From an uncultured Clostridia bacterium (GTDB lineage: Bacteria; Bacillota; Peptococcia; Peptococcales; Peptococcaceae): DNA of 64,000 nucleotides. Below the pieces are notes generated by a model that saw nothing but the letters and a program-made list of their open reading frames with translations, ran no database searches and had not been told where the DNA came from. The position numbers and the translations under genes were made by a program. Below are positions 27,229 to 35,809 of this stretch, one piece after another (within the stretch, counting starts at the first letter, position 1; each line of letters begins with the position of its first letter). The stretch spans positions 1 through 64,000 of the forward strand of contig CALXSY010000003.1 of NCBI GenBank assembly GCA_944391285.1. Direction: 5' to 3'.

Positions 27229-27252
27229 AAGTCACCTTACGGTGACTTTTTG
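27229..27252 (+). terminator. Terminator after the M29 aminopeptidase gene
   Basis: Stem AAAGTCACC / GGTGACTTT followed by TT, between the aminopeptidase and tldD. Confidence 0.75.
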
Positions 27253-27287
27253 CTTAAGCTATAGAAACGATTTAAGGAGTGATTGGC

Positions 27288-28703
27288 TTGGATAACTTTT
27301 TAGATAATCGGCAGATTGCCGAAATATTAAAAGAAGCACAGAAAACCGGCGCCGACTTTGCGGAAATTTTTATTGAAGATAAGCATACCTGCTCTATTAA
27401 CAGCGACGGCGGCAAAATTGAACGCTTAAACGACGGTGAATCTTACGGCTTAGGTTTGCGTTTAATCAGCGGTGAAAAGGTCGCTTACGCCTCCACCAAT
27501 GATTTAAACTACGAAAACCTTTTAAAAATCGCCCAAAAAACAGCGCAGGCTATCCGCGGCGATGCCAAGGAGATTGATTTATCCTTCGAAAAACCGCTTG
27601 TGCAGAAATCAGCGGCACAGATTCGTCCGGAAAAAATTGATTTAGATGAAAAAATTGCTCAAGTAAAGCTGTGCGACCAGGCAGCTTTGGCAGAAGACGA
27701 GCACATTAAACGCACCATGGTCAGCTACAGCGACGTCAATCAGCATGTTTTGATTGCCAATACCAACGGCTTGTGGGTCGATGACGAACGTATTCGCACC
27801 CGCATAGCAATTAACGCTATCGCTCAAGATGAGAGTCAAATGCAAACAGGCTTTGAGTCCTTAGGCGGCAGTGCAGGCTTTGAACTGCTTACAGCTGACG
27901 CTGCCCAAATATTGGGGCAAAAGGCGGCTAAACGGGCTGTTGATTTGCTCTCCGCCCGCCCCTGCCCCGGCGGCAAAATGCCCGTTGTTCTTTCCTCTCA
28001 AGCCGGCGGCACCATGGTGCATGAGGCTTGCGGTCACGGCTTAGAGGGCGATTTGGTCGAAAAGAGCATGTCTGCTTACAAAAATCGGTTAGGCGAAAAA
28101 GTCGCCGCCGAGTGTATCAGCGTTGTGGATGATCCCACTTTAGAGGGCAAATATGGCTCTTATGCCTATGATGACGAAGGTGCAAGGGCGCAGAGCAATG
28201 TCTTGATTAAAGACGGAGTTTTAGAAAATTATATGTATGATTATCACACTGCCCAAAAGGTTGGCGCTGTTTCTACGGCAAACGGTCGTCGGGAATCCTA
28301 CCGCAAAAAGCCCGTTACCCGCATGAGCAATACCCTGATTCTCCCCGGCAAAGATGATCCGGAAAAAATTATCGCCTCAGTCCAAAAAGGGCTTTTGGTC
28401 ACCAAAATGGGCGGCGGTCAGGTTAATACTTTAAGCGGCGATTACGTCTTTGATGTGGCGGAGGGCTATATGATTATTGACGGTGAAATAGCCTATCAGG
28501 TCAAAGGGGCAACCTTAGCCGGCAACGGTCCCAAAAGCTTGCAGGATGTGGAAATGGTGGGAAATGATTTAGGCTTTGCCATCGGCACCTGCGGCAAATC
28601 AGGGCAAAGCGCCCCGGTGGCTGATGCTCAGCCTACTTTAAAGATTAACAATCTGGTGGTAGGCGGCACAGTAAGCGGCGATTTCGAGATTGAAAGGAGA
28701 TGA
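27288..28703 (+). CDS. tldD: TldD-family metalloprotease
   Basis: The zinc-bearing half of the TldD/TldE heterodimer, which degrades unfolded peptides and in some bacteria matures modified peptides. The active-site HExxxH is present (VHEACGHGLEGD) and GCSI-type downstream ligand residues are near the C-terminus (FAIGTCGKSGQSAPV). I chose the TTG after AAGGAGTGAT; a GTG 9 nt earlier falls inside that binding site. The stop overlaps the tldE ribosome binding site. Confidence 0.93.
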   Translation: MDNFLDNRQIAEILKEAQKTGADFAEIFIEDKHTCSINSDGGKIERLNDGESYGLGLRLISGEKVAYASTNDLNYENLLKIAQKTAQAIRGDAKEIDLSFEKPLVQKSAAQIRPEKIDLDEKIAQVKLCDQAALAEDEHIKRTMVSYSDVNQHVLIANTNGLWVDDERIRTRIAINAIAQDESQMQTGFESLGGSAGFELLTADAAQILGQKAAKRAVDLLSARPCPGGKMPVVLSSQAGGTMVHEACGHGLEGDLVEKSMSAYKNRLGEKVAAECISVVDDPTLEGKYGSYAYDDEGARAQSNVLIKDGVLENYMYDYHTAQKVGAVSTANGRRESYRKKPVTRMSNTLILPGKDDPEKIIASVQKGLLVTKMGGGQVNTLSGDYVFDVAEGYMIIDGEIAYQVKGATLAGNGPKSLQDVEMVGNDLGFAIGTCGKSGQSAPVADAQPTLKINNLVVGGTVSGDFEIERR

Positions 28704-28708
28704 CCTTG

Positions 28709-30040
28709 ATGGCTGATTTTACTAAATTGGCAGAAGAAATAATATTTAAGGCGAAGAAAAACGGTGCCGGTGATGCAGAAATCTACATTTCCCGCAGCTC
28801 ATCGATGGATATAAAGATTAAAAACAGCGAAGTAAGCGAAACCAATCTTGCCGAAAGCTTAGGAGTAGGTATCCGCCTAATCAAAAACAAACGTCAGGGC
28901 TATGCTTACGCCTGCGATTTATCGCCTAAAAATGTAGAAAAAGCGCTGAACATAGCTTTGCGCAATACCAATTTCAGCGACGAAGACCCCTACTTAAAAC
29001 TGCCCGCTAAACAAAATTATCAGAAATTAGACCTCTTTGATGAGGCTATTGACACTGCTCCTTTAGAAGAGAAAATAGCCTTGGCTAAAGAGGTAGAAGA
29101 ATTAAGCCAAGATATGCCTTACATCCAAAAGGTTGAGCACGCAGGCTTCCAAGAAAGCTTCGGCGAAGTCTGGCTTTATAACTCCAAAGGCGTCAATGCT
29201 CACGAAAAATACAGCTACTGCGCCTTGTATGCCACGCTTTTAAGTGAGAAAAACGGCGAACAGGACTCAGGCAGCGGTTTTAGCCAAGATCTCAAATTAG
29301 CCAATCTGAGTCCGCTTGCCTGCGCCGAAATGAGTGCCAAACGAGCCGGTCGTTTATTAGGCGCTAAATCCATGGCCAGCGCTAAATGCGCTGTCGTCTT
29401 TGAACCTTATATTGCAGCCCAGTTTATCTCCCTTTTAGCCGGCAGTTTCTCCGGCGAAAACGTTTTAAAGGGCAAATCCATGTATGCCAAGGATTTAAAG
29501 AGCCAAATTGCCCCGGAAAATTTCAGCTTAATCGACGACAGCTCTTTAAACGGACAATTAGGCTCAGCAAGCTTTGACGGCGAAGGCACCGCGGCTCAAA
29601 GAACTGCCATTATCCAACAGGGTGTGCTTAATAGCTTTTTGTACGACTGCAAAGCCGCCGCCCAAGCAAGCACAGTTTCCACAGCTAACTCGGGGCGTGG
29701 TTCTTATAAATCTGCCCCCTCCATCGCCACCACCAATTATTATGTAGAAAACGGCAGCACCGCTCCGGAAGAAATCATCGCCCAAACTTCCTACGGTTTA
29801 TATGTGACCAATATTTTAGGTGCGCACACCGCTAACACCTTAACCGGTGATTTTTCCTTCGGTGCCAGCGGCATCTTGATTGAAAAGGGCAAATTCACCG
29901 TCCCTATCCGCGGTGTCACCATCGCCGGCAATCTCAAAGATATTTTGGCAAATATTGATTTTGTCGGCAATGATTTAACCTTCTTCGGCGCGGAAGGCTC
30001 GCCTACTTTGCGGGTGCAAAATGTACAAATAAGCGGTTAA
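28709..30040 (+). CDS. tldE: TldE/PmbA-family protein
   Basis: Partner of TldD with the same fold but without the HExxxH motif: the equivalent stretch reads VFEPYIAAQFISLLAGSFSG. The 443-residue length is standard. It starts at the ATG after AAAGGAG (an ATG 9 nt earlier overlaps it). Adjacent position to tldD supports a heterodimer. No RiPP precursor or modification genes lie nearby. Confidence 0.92.
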   Translation: MADFTKLAEEIIFKAKKNGAGDAEIYISRSSSMDIKIKNSEVSETNLAESLGVGIRLIKNKRQGYAYACDLSPKNVEKALNIALRNTNFSDEDPYLKLPAKQNYQKLDLFDEAIDTAPLEEKIALAKEVEELSQDMPYIQKVEHAGFQESFGEVWLYNSKGVNAHEKYSYCALYATLLSEKNGEQDSGSGFSQDLKLANLSPLACAEMSAKRAGRLLGAKSMASAKCAVVFEPYIAAQFISLLAGSFSGENVLKGKSMYAKDLKSQIAPENFSLIDDSSLNGQLGSASFDGEGTAAQRTAIIQQGVLNSFLYDCKAAAQASTVSTANSGRGSYKSAPSIATTNYYVENGSTAPEEIIAQTSYGLYVTNILGAHTANTLTGDFSFGASGILIEKGKFTVPIRGVTIAGNLKDILANIDFVGNDLTFFGAEGSPTLRVQNVQISG

Positions 30041-30042
30041 CT

Positions 30043-30070
30043 AAAAAAGCCAAGCAACAGCTTGGCTTTT
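30043..30070 (+). terminator. tldD-tldE terminator
   Basis: Stem AAGCCAAGC / GCTTGGCTT with an AACA loop and T after it. Confidence 0.8.
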
Positions 30071-30126
30071 AGCATTATTAACTACTTTTTATCCTGTGTG
30101 AGGTAATATGTGTGTGTGAGTGCATT

Positions 30127-30162
30127 GCCCTTTTACCGACTCAAGGTAAAAGGGCAATTTTT
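30127..30162 (+). terminator. Second hairpin downstream of tldE
   Basis: Stem GCCCTTTTACC / GGTAAAAGGGC followed by AATTTTT on the plus strand. It may be a backup terminator or end an unseen short transcript. In the minus direction it lacks a T run. Confidence 0.55.
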
Positions 30163-30204
30163 GTGATTTGCGAAAATCTATAAATGGTTTCTGTAAAACA
30201 AAGT

Positions 30205-30351
30205 TTATTTTTGACTGTGGCAGCCTTTCGTGCACGCTCCGCAGTTAGCCCCGCAATGGCAGGACTTGCCGTTTTTCTTGTCATTATACATAGAGCGCAC
30301 AATCAAGGCTACCACCGCAATTAAGCCTAAGGAAATCAATACTGTTGCCAT
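30205..30351 (-). CDS. FeoB-associated Cys-rich membrane protein
   Basis: A 48-residue protein: one N-terminal membrane helix (residues 3-18, LISLGLIAVVALIV), a short basic turn, then a Cys/His cluster (CHCGANCGACTKGCH). This is the layout of the small FeoB-associated proteins encoded after feoB in many Firmicutes, thought to aid Fe2+ handling at the cytoplasmic mouth of FeoB. It begins 12 nt after the feoB stop with a good AAGGAGG site, so it is the last gene of the feo operon. Confidence 0.88.
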   Translation of the reverse strand: MATVLISLGLIAVVALIVRSMYNDKKNGKSCHCGANCGACTKGCHSQK

Positions 30352-30363
30352 ATGTTTTCCTCC

Positions 30364-32511
30364 TTATTCGGCAATTAGCTTAGCAGCTGTTTTTTCGAGC
30401 TTTTCCTCTGGGCTTTTTCTCACCAAAAGATAGACAAAGCCCACTAAAGCGATTAACGCTATGACTGTGCCGATGCCGAAGGTGCCGAAAAGGAACAGAT
30501 TGCCTAATTGATTGATAGTGAAAGCTACAAAGTAAGCAAATGCGCACTGATAGCCGATAGCAAAAGCAGTCCACTTGCCGTTATTCATCTCCCGGCGGAT
30601 AGCCCCCATAGCCGCAAAGCAAGGAGCGCACAGGAGATTGAAAATCAAGAAGGAGTAACCGCTTACTACTGTGAGCTGAGCGCCCAATAAGCCCCAAATT
30701 TCCACACCGTCTTCCGCCACCTCAGCAAAGCCGAAAATAATGCCTAAAGTAGCGACGATGTTTTCTTTTGCCACCAAACCGCCGATGGTAGCCACCGAGT
30801 ATTCCCAGCTGCCCCAGCCCAAAGGCGCAAAAATTACAGCAAAGGCACTGCCTACAGCCGCCAACAGGCTTTGGTTGATATCATCAGTTACGCCAAATCC
30901 TTGGTCGGTAAAGCCAAAACCCGACAAGAACCAAATAACGATAGTGGAAAGCAGGATAATGGTGCCGGCTTTTTTGATAAAGCTCCAGCCTCTCTCCCAC
31001 ATGCTGCGCAAAACATTCCCCACCGTGGGCCAATGATAAGCCGGCAATTCCATGACAAAGGGAGCAACCTCACCGGCAAACATTTTGGTTTTCTTTAAAA
31101 TAATGCCGGAGCAGATGATGGCGGCAATGCCCATAAAGTAAGCACTGGGGGCAACCCACCAAGCCCCGCCGAATACAGCGCCTGCCATTAACGCGATAAA
31201 GGGCAGTTTGGCACCGCAGGGAATAAAGGTGGTAGTCATGATGGTCATGCGTCTGTCACGGGTATTTTCAATTGTGCGGGATGCCATAATTCCCGGTATG
31301 CCGCAGCCGGTGCCGATAAGCATCGGGATAAAGGATTTGCCGCTCAGACCAAAGCGTCGGAATATTCTGTCCATTATAAAGGCGATGCGTGCCATATAGC
31401 CGCAGGATTCCAAAAATGCCAGGAAAATGAACAATACTAAGATTTGCGGTACAAAGCCCAGCACTGCACCGACACCGGCAACTATGCCGTCTAAAATCAA
31501 GCTTTGCAATAACGGAGCACAGCCGACTGCTACTAAAAAGCTCTCAATCGCCGGCGGAATAATTTCTTCGAAGAGCACGTCATTGGTCCAGTCTGTAACC
31601 CATGTGCCCACTGTAGTTACTGAAATATAATAAACTGCCGTCATAATTACCGCAAAAATCGGCAAAGCTAAAAATCTATTGGTCACTATGCGATCGATTT
31701 TATCGGATGTTGACATTTTGCTTTTACCGGTACGGCGCAAGCAGTCTTTAATCACTTTTTCGATAAAGCTATAGCGCTCGGCGATGATGATAGACTCGGC
31801 ATCGTCGTCCATTTCCTTTTCACACTCCGCTATATCCTTTTTAATATGCTCTAATTCGGCGCCGAAAGCTTGAAATTTTTGCATAACCAGCTCATCCTGC
31901 TCAAAAATTTTGATAGCATACCATCTCTGCTGGTTCAAAGGCAGGTCGTGCAGCAAGGCTTCTTCAATATGAGCCAAGGTATGCTCCACCGAACCGCTGT
32001 ATTTATGCATGATGCTGTGCAGCTTATTTTCTCTGCCGACAGCCAATACTTCATCAACCATCTCCTTGATGCCGGTGCCTTTCAAAGCGGAGATTGCCAC
32101 CACCTGGCAGCCCAAAGCTTTGCCCAGCTTAGCATAATCAATATTATCGCCGCTTTTCGCCAAAACATCACCCATATTAACAGCCAAAACCAGCGGAATA
32201 CCTAACTCTAAAAGCTGAGTAGTCAAATATAAGTTTCTCTCTAAATTAGTGCCATCAACAATATTTAAAATAACGTCCGGTTGTTCTTCCAGTAAAAATT
32301 TGCGGGTTATTACTTCTTCCGGTGTATAAGGTGATAAGGAATAAATCCCCGGCAAGTCAATAACGCTTATGCCTTTATGTCCTTTTAATTTGCCCTCTTT
32401 TTTCTCAACAGTAACTCCGGGCCAGTTGCCGACAAATTGGTTAGAACCGGTAAGGACGTTAAACAAAGTCGTTTTGCCCGAGTTGGGATTGCCGGCTAAT
32501 GCTATCTTCAT
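30364..32511 (-). CDS. feoB: Ferrous iron transporter FeoB
   Basis: The main Fe2+ importer under anaerobic conditions. The 715-residue protein has an N-terminal G domain (GNPNSGKTTLFN P loop, VIDLPGIYSL, NMGD in place of NKxD), a helical GDI region, and two gate domains in the membrane with the conserved GCGIPG and FIPCGAKLP segments. I start it at the ATG 7 nt after GGAGGAG; a TTG 18 nt upstream overlaps that site. Confidence 0.96.
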   Translation of the reverse strand: MKIALAGNPNSGKTTLFNVLTGSNQFVGNWPGVTVEKKEGKLKGHKGISVIDLPGIYSLSPYTPEEVITRKFLLEEQPDVILNIVDGTNLERNLYLTTQLLELGIPLVLAVNMGDVLAKSGDNIDYAKLGKALGCQVVAISALKGTGIKEMVDEVLAVGRENKLHSIMHKYSGSVEHTLAHIEEALLHDLPLNQQRWYAIKIFEQDELVMQKFQAFGAELEHIKKDIAECEKEMDDDAESIIIAERYSFIEKVIKDCLRRTGKSKMSTSDKIDRIVTNRFLALPIFAVIMTAVYYISVTTVGTWVTDWTNDVLFEEIIPPAIESFLVAVGCAPLLQSLILDGIVAGVGAVLGFVPQILVLFIFLAFLESCGYMARIAFIMDRIFRRFGLSGKSFIPMLIGTGCGIPGIMASRTIENTRDRRMTIMTTTFIPCGAKLPFIALMAGAVFGGAWWVAPSAYFMGIAAIICSGIILKKTKMFAGEVAPFVMELPAYHWPTVGNVLRSMWERGWSFIKKAGTIILLSTIVIWFLSGFGFTDQGFGVTDDINQSLLAAVGSAFAVIFAPLGWGSWEYSVATIGGLVAKENIVATLGIIFGFAEVAEDGVEIWGLLGAQLTVVSGYSFLIFNLLCAPCFAAMGAIRREMNNGKWTAFAIGYQCAFAYFVAFTINQLGNLFLFGTFGIGTVIALIALVGFVYLLVRKSPEEKLEKTAAKLIAE

Positions 32512-32550
32512 TTTACTCTCCTCCTTCAAACATGCATCTTTCCTGCTTAT

Positions 32551-32772
32551 TTACACAACCACGATAATTTCTGCATCGGCTTTGCGTAAAGATAATTCAT
32601 AGCCCCGCACCGTGATCTCCACCGGATCGCCCAGGGGAGCTACTTTGCGGATAAAAATATCCGTGCCTTTAGTTAAGCCCATATCCATGATCCTTCTTTT
32701 TACGGCGCCGCTGCCGTTGATTTTATCTATCCTGACAGTAGAGCCCACCTTTGCCTCTTTTAATGTCACCAT
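32551..32772 (-). CDS. feoA: FeoA-family protein (second of two)
   Basis: A 73-residue SH3-like FeoA domain (GSTVRIDKINGSGAVKRRIMDMGLTKGTDI ... PVEITVRGYELSLRKADAEIIVV). Supports FeoB activity. Three consecutive ATGs follow AAGGAG; the third gives the best spacing. It sits between the first feoA and feoB. Confidence 0.92.
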   Translation of the reverse strand: MVTLKEAKVGSTVRIDKINGSGAVKRRIMDMGLTKGTDIFIRKVAPLGDPVEITVRGYELSLRKADAEIIVVV

Positions 32773-32782
32773 CATCATCTCC

Positions 32783-32992
32783 TTAAACTAATATTTTTTC
32801 CGCCATTTCTCTGCTGATGGCGACTCTGCTATCTTTGATACTTACTATCAAATCCCCATTCAGACCGTTTAGCACCTTAACGGGCGAACCGACAACAAAG
32901 CCTAAATTTTCTAAATGCCTGCGCATTTGTGCATTGCCCAAGATGCGTTTAATATAGTTTTCTTCGCCTCTTTTAGCCATAGACAGGGGCAT
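32783..32992 (-). CDS. feoA: FeoA-family protein (first of two)
   Basis: A 69-residue FeoA domain (RILGNAQMRRHLENLGFVVGSPVKVLNGLNGDLIVSIKDSRVAISREMAEKILV). First gene of the feo operon, close behind an operator-rich promoter. The ATG chosen gives proper spacing from AAGGAG; an ATG 9 nt earlier abuts the site. Two diverged FeoA copies next to one FeoB are common in clostridia. Confidence 0.9.
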   Translation of the reverse strand: MPLSMAKRGEENYIKRILGNAQMRRHLENLGFVVGSPVKVLNGLNGDLIVSIKDSRVAISREMAEKILV

Positions 32993-33013
32993 GATAATCA
33001 TCTCCTTACTAAT

Positions 33014-33089
33014 ATTAGCTATTGCTAACTAATTAGCAAATTTAAAAGTTAGCTTCCGCTAACATGCTTCTATGTTAGCATACTCTAAC
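33014..33089. promoter_or_regulatory. Array of GTTAGC-N4-GCTAAC palindromes (metalloregulator operator)
   Basis: Three 16-bp palindromes lie at 33014-33029, 33048-33063 (exact) and 33074-33089 (one mismatch), with a further half site ATTAGC at 33032. The consensus resembles DtxR/IdeR/MntR-type boxes (TTAGG-n-CCTAA family) more than Fur boxes. The third covers the -10/spacer of the feo promoter and the others lie within the leader, fitting iron-dependent repression. Confidence 0.75.
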
Positions 33090-33100
33090 TTCTTTGTCAA
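33072..33100 (-). promoter_or_regulatory. feo operon promoter
   Basis: Minus-strand TTGACA, 17-nt spacer, TAACAT with an extended -10 TGC; overlapped by an operator palindrome. Confidence 0.75.
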
Positions 33101-33146
33101 GTATTTTTTCCCATTTTTTTATAAATTTTTTCTCCTTTTCCGCTTT

Positions 33147-33175
33147 GCATATTTTATTTATTTTTCTTCATACTA
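33147..33175 (+). promoter_or_regulatory. Sigma-G-like promoter of spoVA
   Basis: GCATA, 17-nt spacer, CATACTA matches the forespore sigma-G pattern. The predicted start point falls at or just before the GAGGTGAT ribosome binding site, so the leader would be very short. Confidence 0.55.
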
Positions 33176-33193
33176 ACGATGAGGTGATTTGCG

Positions 33194-33844
33194 ATGAATA
33201 ATACATTTTTTCAAAACCAGCGCTCGCGGGAGAGCCTGCTGAGCCAATTAAAAACCATGAGTGAGAGCAAGATTGCTCAGCTCAAAAATGATTTGCAAAA
33301 AGAACACATCAGCTTAATTGCTGCCCAAGCCAACGCTCCCAGAAGGGAGCAAAAAAATTATGACACCTTGATTTTGCATAATGAGCAGCAGATGAAAATA
33401 GTTAACGACTATCAGCACACTCAATATCAACGGCTTATAGCTTCTGATGCGCCCAAAAAGCCTATCGTAAAAAATACGCTGCGCGCCTTTTTAGTCGGAG
33501 GCTTGATTTGTGTCATCGCCCAGCTGGTGATGAATTTTTTAACTATCAACACCACCTTGGAAACCAAAACTATCAGCGGCTTAGCCAGTGTTTCCATCAT
33601 TGTGCTCACCGCCATCTTAACCGGTTTGGGCATTTATGACGAAATCGGTCGTTTCGGCGGTGCCGGCTCCATGGTGCCGATCAGCGGTTTCGCCAATTCC
33701 ATTGTCTCTGCCGCGATGGAGTTTAAACGGGAAGGCATGGTTTACGGCATCGGTGCCAAAATTTTTACCGTCGCCGGGCCGGTTATTTTATACGGCACCG
33801 TAGCTTCGGTTTTAATCGGGCTGATAGCCTATTTGGGAGCGTGA
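33194..33844 (+). CDS. spoVAC: Stage V sporulation protein AC with long N-terminal extension
   Basis: Part of the inner spore membrane channel that loads dipicolinic acid into the forespore and releases it in germination. The conserved core begins near residue 84 (KKPIVKNTLRAFLVGGLICVIAQ) and has about four helices including GRFGGAGSMVPISGFANSIVSAAMEFKREG. The ~65-75 residues before it are charged and helical, and appear to be extra compared with the ~150-residue SpoVAC of Bacillus. Followed 4 nt later by spoVAD. Confidence 0.94.
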   Translation: MNNTFFQNQRSRESLLSQLKTMSESKIAQLKNDLQKEHISLIAAQANAPRREQKNYDTLILHNEQQMKIVNDYQHTQYQRLIASDAPKKPIVKNTLRAFLVGGLICVIAQLVMNFLTINTTLETKTISGLASVSIIVLTAILTGLGIYDEIGRFGGAGSMVPISGFANSIVSAAMEFKREGMVYGIGAKIFTVAGPVILYGTVASVLIGLIAYLGA

Positions 33845-33848
33845 GATT

Positions 33849-34853
33849 ATGGGGACAAAAATCGGTCAACGAACTTATCAATTCAGCGAAGACATTTACA
33901 TTCATTCCTATGCTACTGTTGTAGGGCGCAAGGAATATAGCGGACCTTTAGCCGCAGGCTTTGATTATCATTTTGCGGACAATCTGCACGGTGAGGCTTC
34001 CTGGGAAAAAGCAGAGCAGAAAATGCAGCAATACGCTTTGGAATTAGCTCTCTCTAAAGGCAGTCTGGATCCTTCTGTCTTGGATTTCTTTTTAGGCGGC
34101 GATTTGCTCAATCAAATTATTGCCACCACCTTCACCGCCCGCAATCTAACTTCACCCTTTTTGGGCTTATACGGCGCCTGCTCGACCTTTGCCGAAGGAT
34201 TGTTTTTGGCGGCATGCCTCATCGACGGCGGTTTTGCCCAATATACGGCTGTCAACGCCTCCAGCCATCATGACAGCGTAGAGCGGCAGCTGCGCTATCC
34301 CACTGAGATGGGTGTTCAGCGCTTAATGACTGCTCAGTGGACAGCCACCGCCGCCGGCTCCTACATTTTAGGCAGACAAACCAGCCCCTTTCGTATTACT
34401 CAAGCAGTTCCCGGACGAGTAGTGGATATGGGCATCAGCGACAACAACGACATGGGCTCAGCTATGGCTCCTGCCGCCGCCGACACCATCGCTGCTTATT
34501 TAACCGATACCAAGGACGAAAAACTTCCTGATTTAATTATCACCGGCGATTTAGGAGTATTAGGCGGGCAAATCTGCCTCAAGCTTCTGCTCAATCAAGG
34601 CTGGGATGTGAAAAATATTTATAATGACTGCGGCATTTTGCTCTACACCACCGAGCAGGACACCCACAGCGGCGGCAGCGGCAGCGGCTGTTCGGCGGCA
34701 GTTTTGGGTGCTTACTGCCTGCCCAGGCTGGAAGTTAAGCAATTAAATAAGGTGCTTTTAGTGGGCACCGGCGCTCTTTTAAGTCCTGCCTCCACCCAGC
34801 AGGGAGAAACTATCCCCTGTATTGCTCATGGTATTGTTATCGAAAGTAGGTGA
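33849..34853 (+). CDS. spoVAD: Stage V sporulation protein AD
   Basis: A 334-residue thiolase-fold protein that binds dipicolinate on the spore inner membrane. Recognisable blocks: FLGLYGACSTFAEGLFLAA (the position of the thiolase Cys), NASSHHDSVERQLRYP, ITGDLGVLGGQICLKLL and GSGSGCSAAVLGAYCLP. In operon with spoVAC and spoVAE. Confidence 0.96.
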   Translation: MGTKIGQRTYQFSEDIYIHSYATVVGRKEYSGPLAAGFDYHFADNLHGEASWEKAEQKMQQYALELALSKGSLDPSVLDFFLGGDLLNQIIATTFTARNLTSPFLGLYGACSTFAEGLFLAACLIDGGFAQYTAVNASSHHDSVERQLRYPTEMGVQRLMTAQWTATAAGSYILGRQTSPFRITQAVPGRVVDMGISDNNDMGSAMAPAAADTIAAYLTDTKDEKLPDLIITGDLGVLGGQICLKLLLNQGWDVKNIYNDCGILLYTTEQDTHSGGSGSGCSAAVLGAYCLPRLEVKQLNKVLLVGTGALLSPASTQQGETIPCIAHGIVIESR

Positions 34854-34857
34854 AAAT

Positions 34858-35220
34858 ATGTTTGAAGGTCTTTTGCAAGCTTTTATTGTCGGCGGGTTAA
34901 TTTGTGTCATCGCTCAGCTGGCAATGGAGTTAACGCCCTTTCAAATCACTCCCGCTCATATCTTAGTCAGCTATGTCACCATCGGGGCAGTCTTGAGTGC
35001 AGCGGGACTTTATCAGCCGCTGGTAGACTTTGCCGGCGCCGGAGCCACGGTGCCTTTATCGGGCTTTGGGCATTTGCTGGCGCAGGGAGCAATCGAAAAG
35101 GTTGCCGAAGATGGGTTAATCGGCGCTTTTACCGGCGGGTTGTCTTCGGCGGCTTTGGGCATCACTGTCGCCATCATTCTCGGCTTTACTACTGCCATGC
35201 TTTTCAATCCCAAAGGCTGA
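34858..35220 (+). CDS. spoVAE: Stage V sporulation protein AE (SpoVAEb)
   Basis: A 120-residue membrane protein, homologous to SpoVAC (shared AFIVGGLICVIAQ and FAGAGATVPLSGFGHLLAQGA blocks). Completes the minimal spoVAC-AD-AE set typical of Clostridia. The ATG follows AGGTGAAAAT, 4 nt after spoVAD. Confidence 0.94.
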   Translation: MFEGLLQAFIVGGLICVIAQLAMELTPFQITPAHILVSYVTIGAVLSAAGLYQPLVDFAGAGATVPLSGFGHLLAQGAIEKVAEDGLIGAFTGGLSSAALGITVAIILGFTTAMLFNPKG

Positions 35221-35272
35221 CAGTAAAATTTAACTTATAGTTTCAGTTAAAAAGTCCTTGCCTCCTCCCCCC

Positions 35273-35325
35273 TTGACAATAGTCCGAAATCAGATTATAA
35301 TCTAAACATCATCCGATTTCGGACT
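35273..35325 (+). promoter_or_regulatory. marR-MATE promoter with inverted-repeat operator
   Basis: Perfect TTGACA, 17 nt, TATAAT. Inverted 11-bp arms AGTCCGAAATC (35281-35291, in the spacer) and GATTTCGGACT (35315-35325, after the start point) frame the -10, which itself lies in AGATTATAATCT. Fits autorepression by the MarR protein. Confidence 0.75.
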
Positions 35326-35342
35326 AAAAGGAGGTTTTTAAT

Positions 35343-35792
35343 GTGACTGCCACCGAGCAAGATAAACTTTTGCAAGAATACAACCGGCTTTACAAAGAAA
35401 ACTGTGAGCTTTATGCTGAAGCAGCCAAATCCTTGGGGATTTCTGAAGGCGCTATGTGGATTTTATATACCTTGCATCTTTACAATCGTCCTTTTACCCA
35501 AAGCGAGCTTTGCGAAGAGGTGTTTATGCCCAAGCAAACCGTTAATTCTGCCTTAAAAAAGCTTCAGCAGGAGGGCTATATTCTTTTGCAATTTAGCGAA
35601 AACAATAAAAAAAGCAAGCAAATTATTCTGACTGTGGCAGGCAAAGCCTTAGCGGATAACACCGTTGCCAAAATTATCGCCGCCGAAAAAAATGTCTTTG
35701 GACATTTCAGCGCCGACAAAATCCGCGAGCTTCTTGATTGCTATGACCGCTATATTGACTGCTTGCGCCTGGAAATGAAAAATCAGCTGTAA
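35343..35792 (+). CDS. MarR-family transcriptional regulator
   Basis: A 149-residue winged-helix protein: YNRPFTQSELCEEVFMPKQTVNSALKKLQQEGYILLQFSENNKKSKQIILTVAGKAL. The start is GTG after AAAGGAGG, within ATGTGA, where the overlapping ATG is closed at once by TGA. Probably represses itself and the MATE pump 17 nt downstream, sensing a pump substrate. Confidence 0.9.
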   Translation: MTATEQDKLLQEYNRLYKENCELYAEAAKSLGISEGAMWILYTLHLYNRPFTQSELCEEVFMPKQTVNSALKKLQQEGYILLQFSENNKKSKQIILTVAGKALADNTVAKIIAAEKNVFGHFSADKIRELLDCYDRYIDCLRLEMKNQL

Positions 35793-35809
35793 ACGGAAAG
35801 GAAATTACC

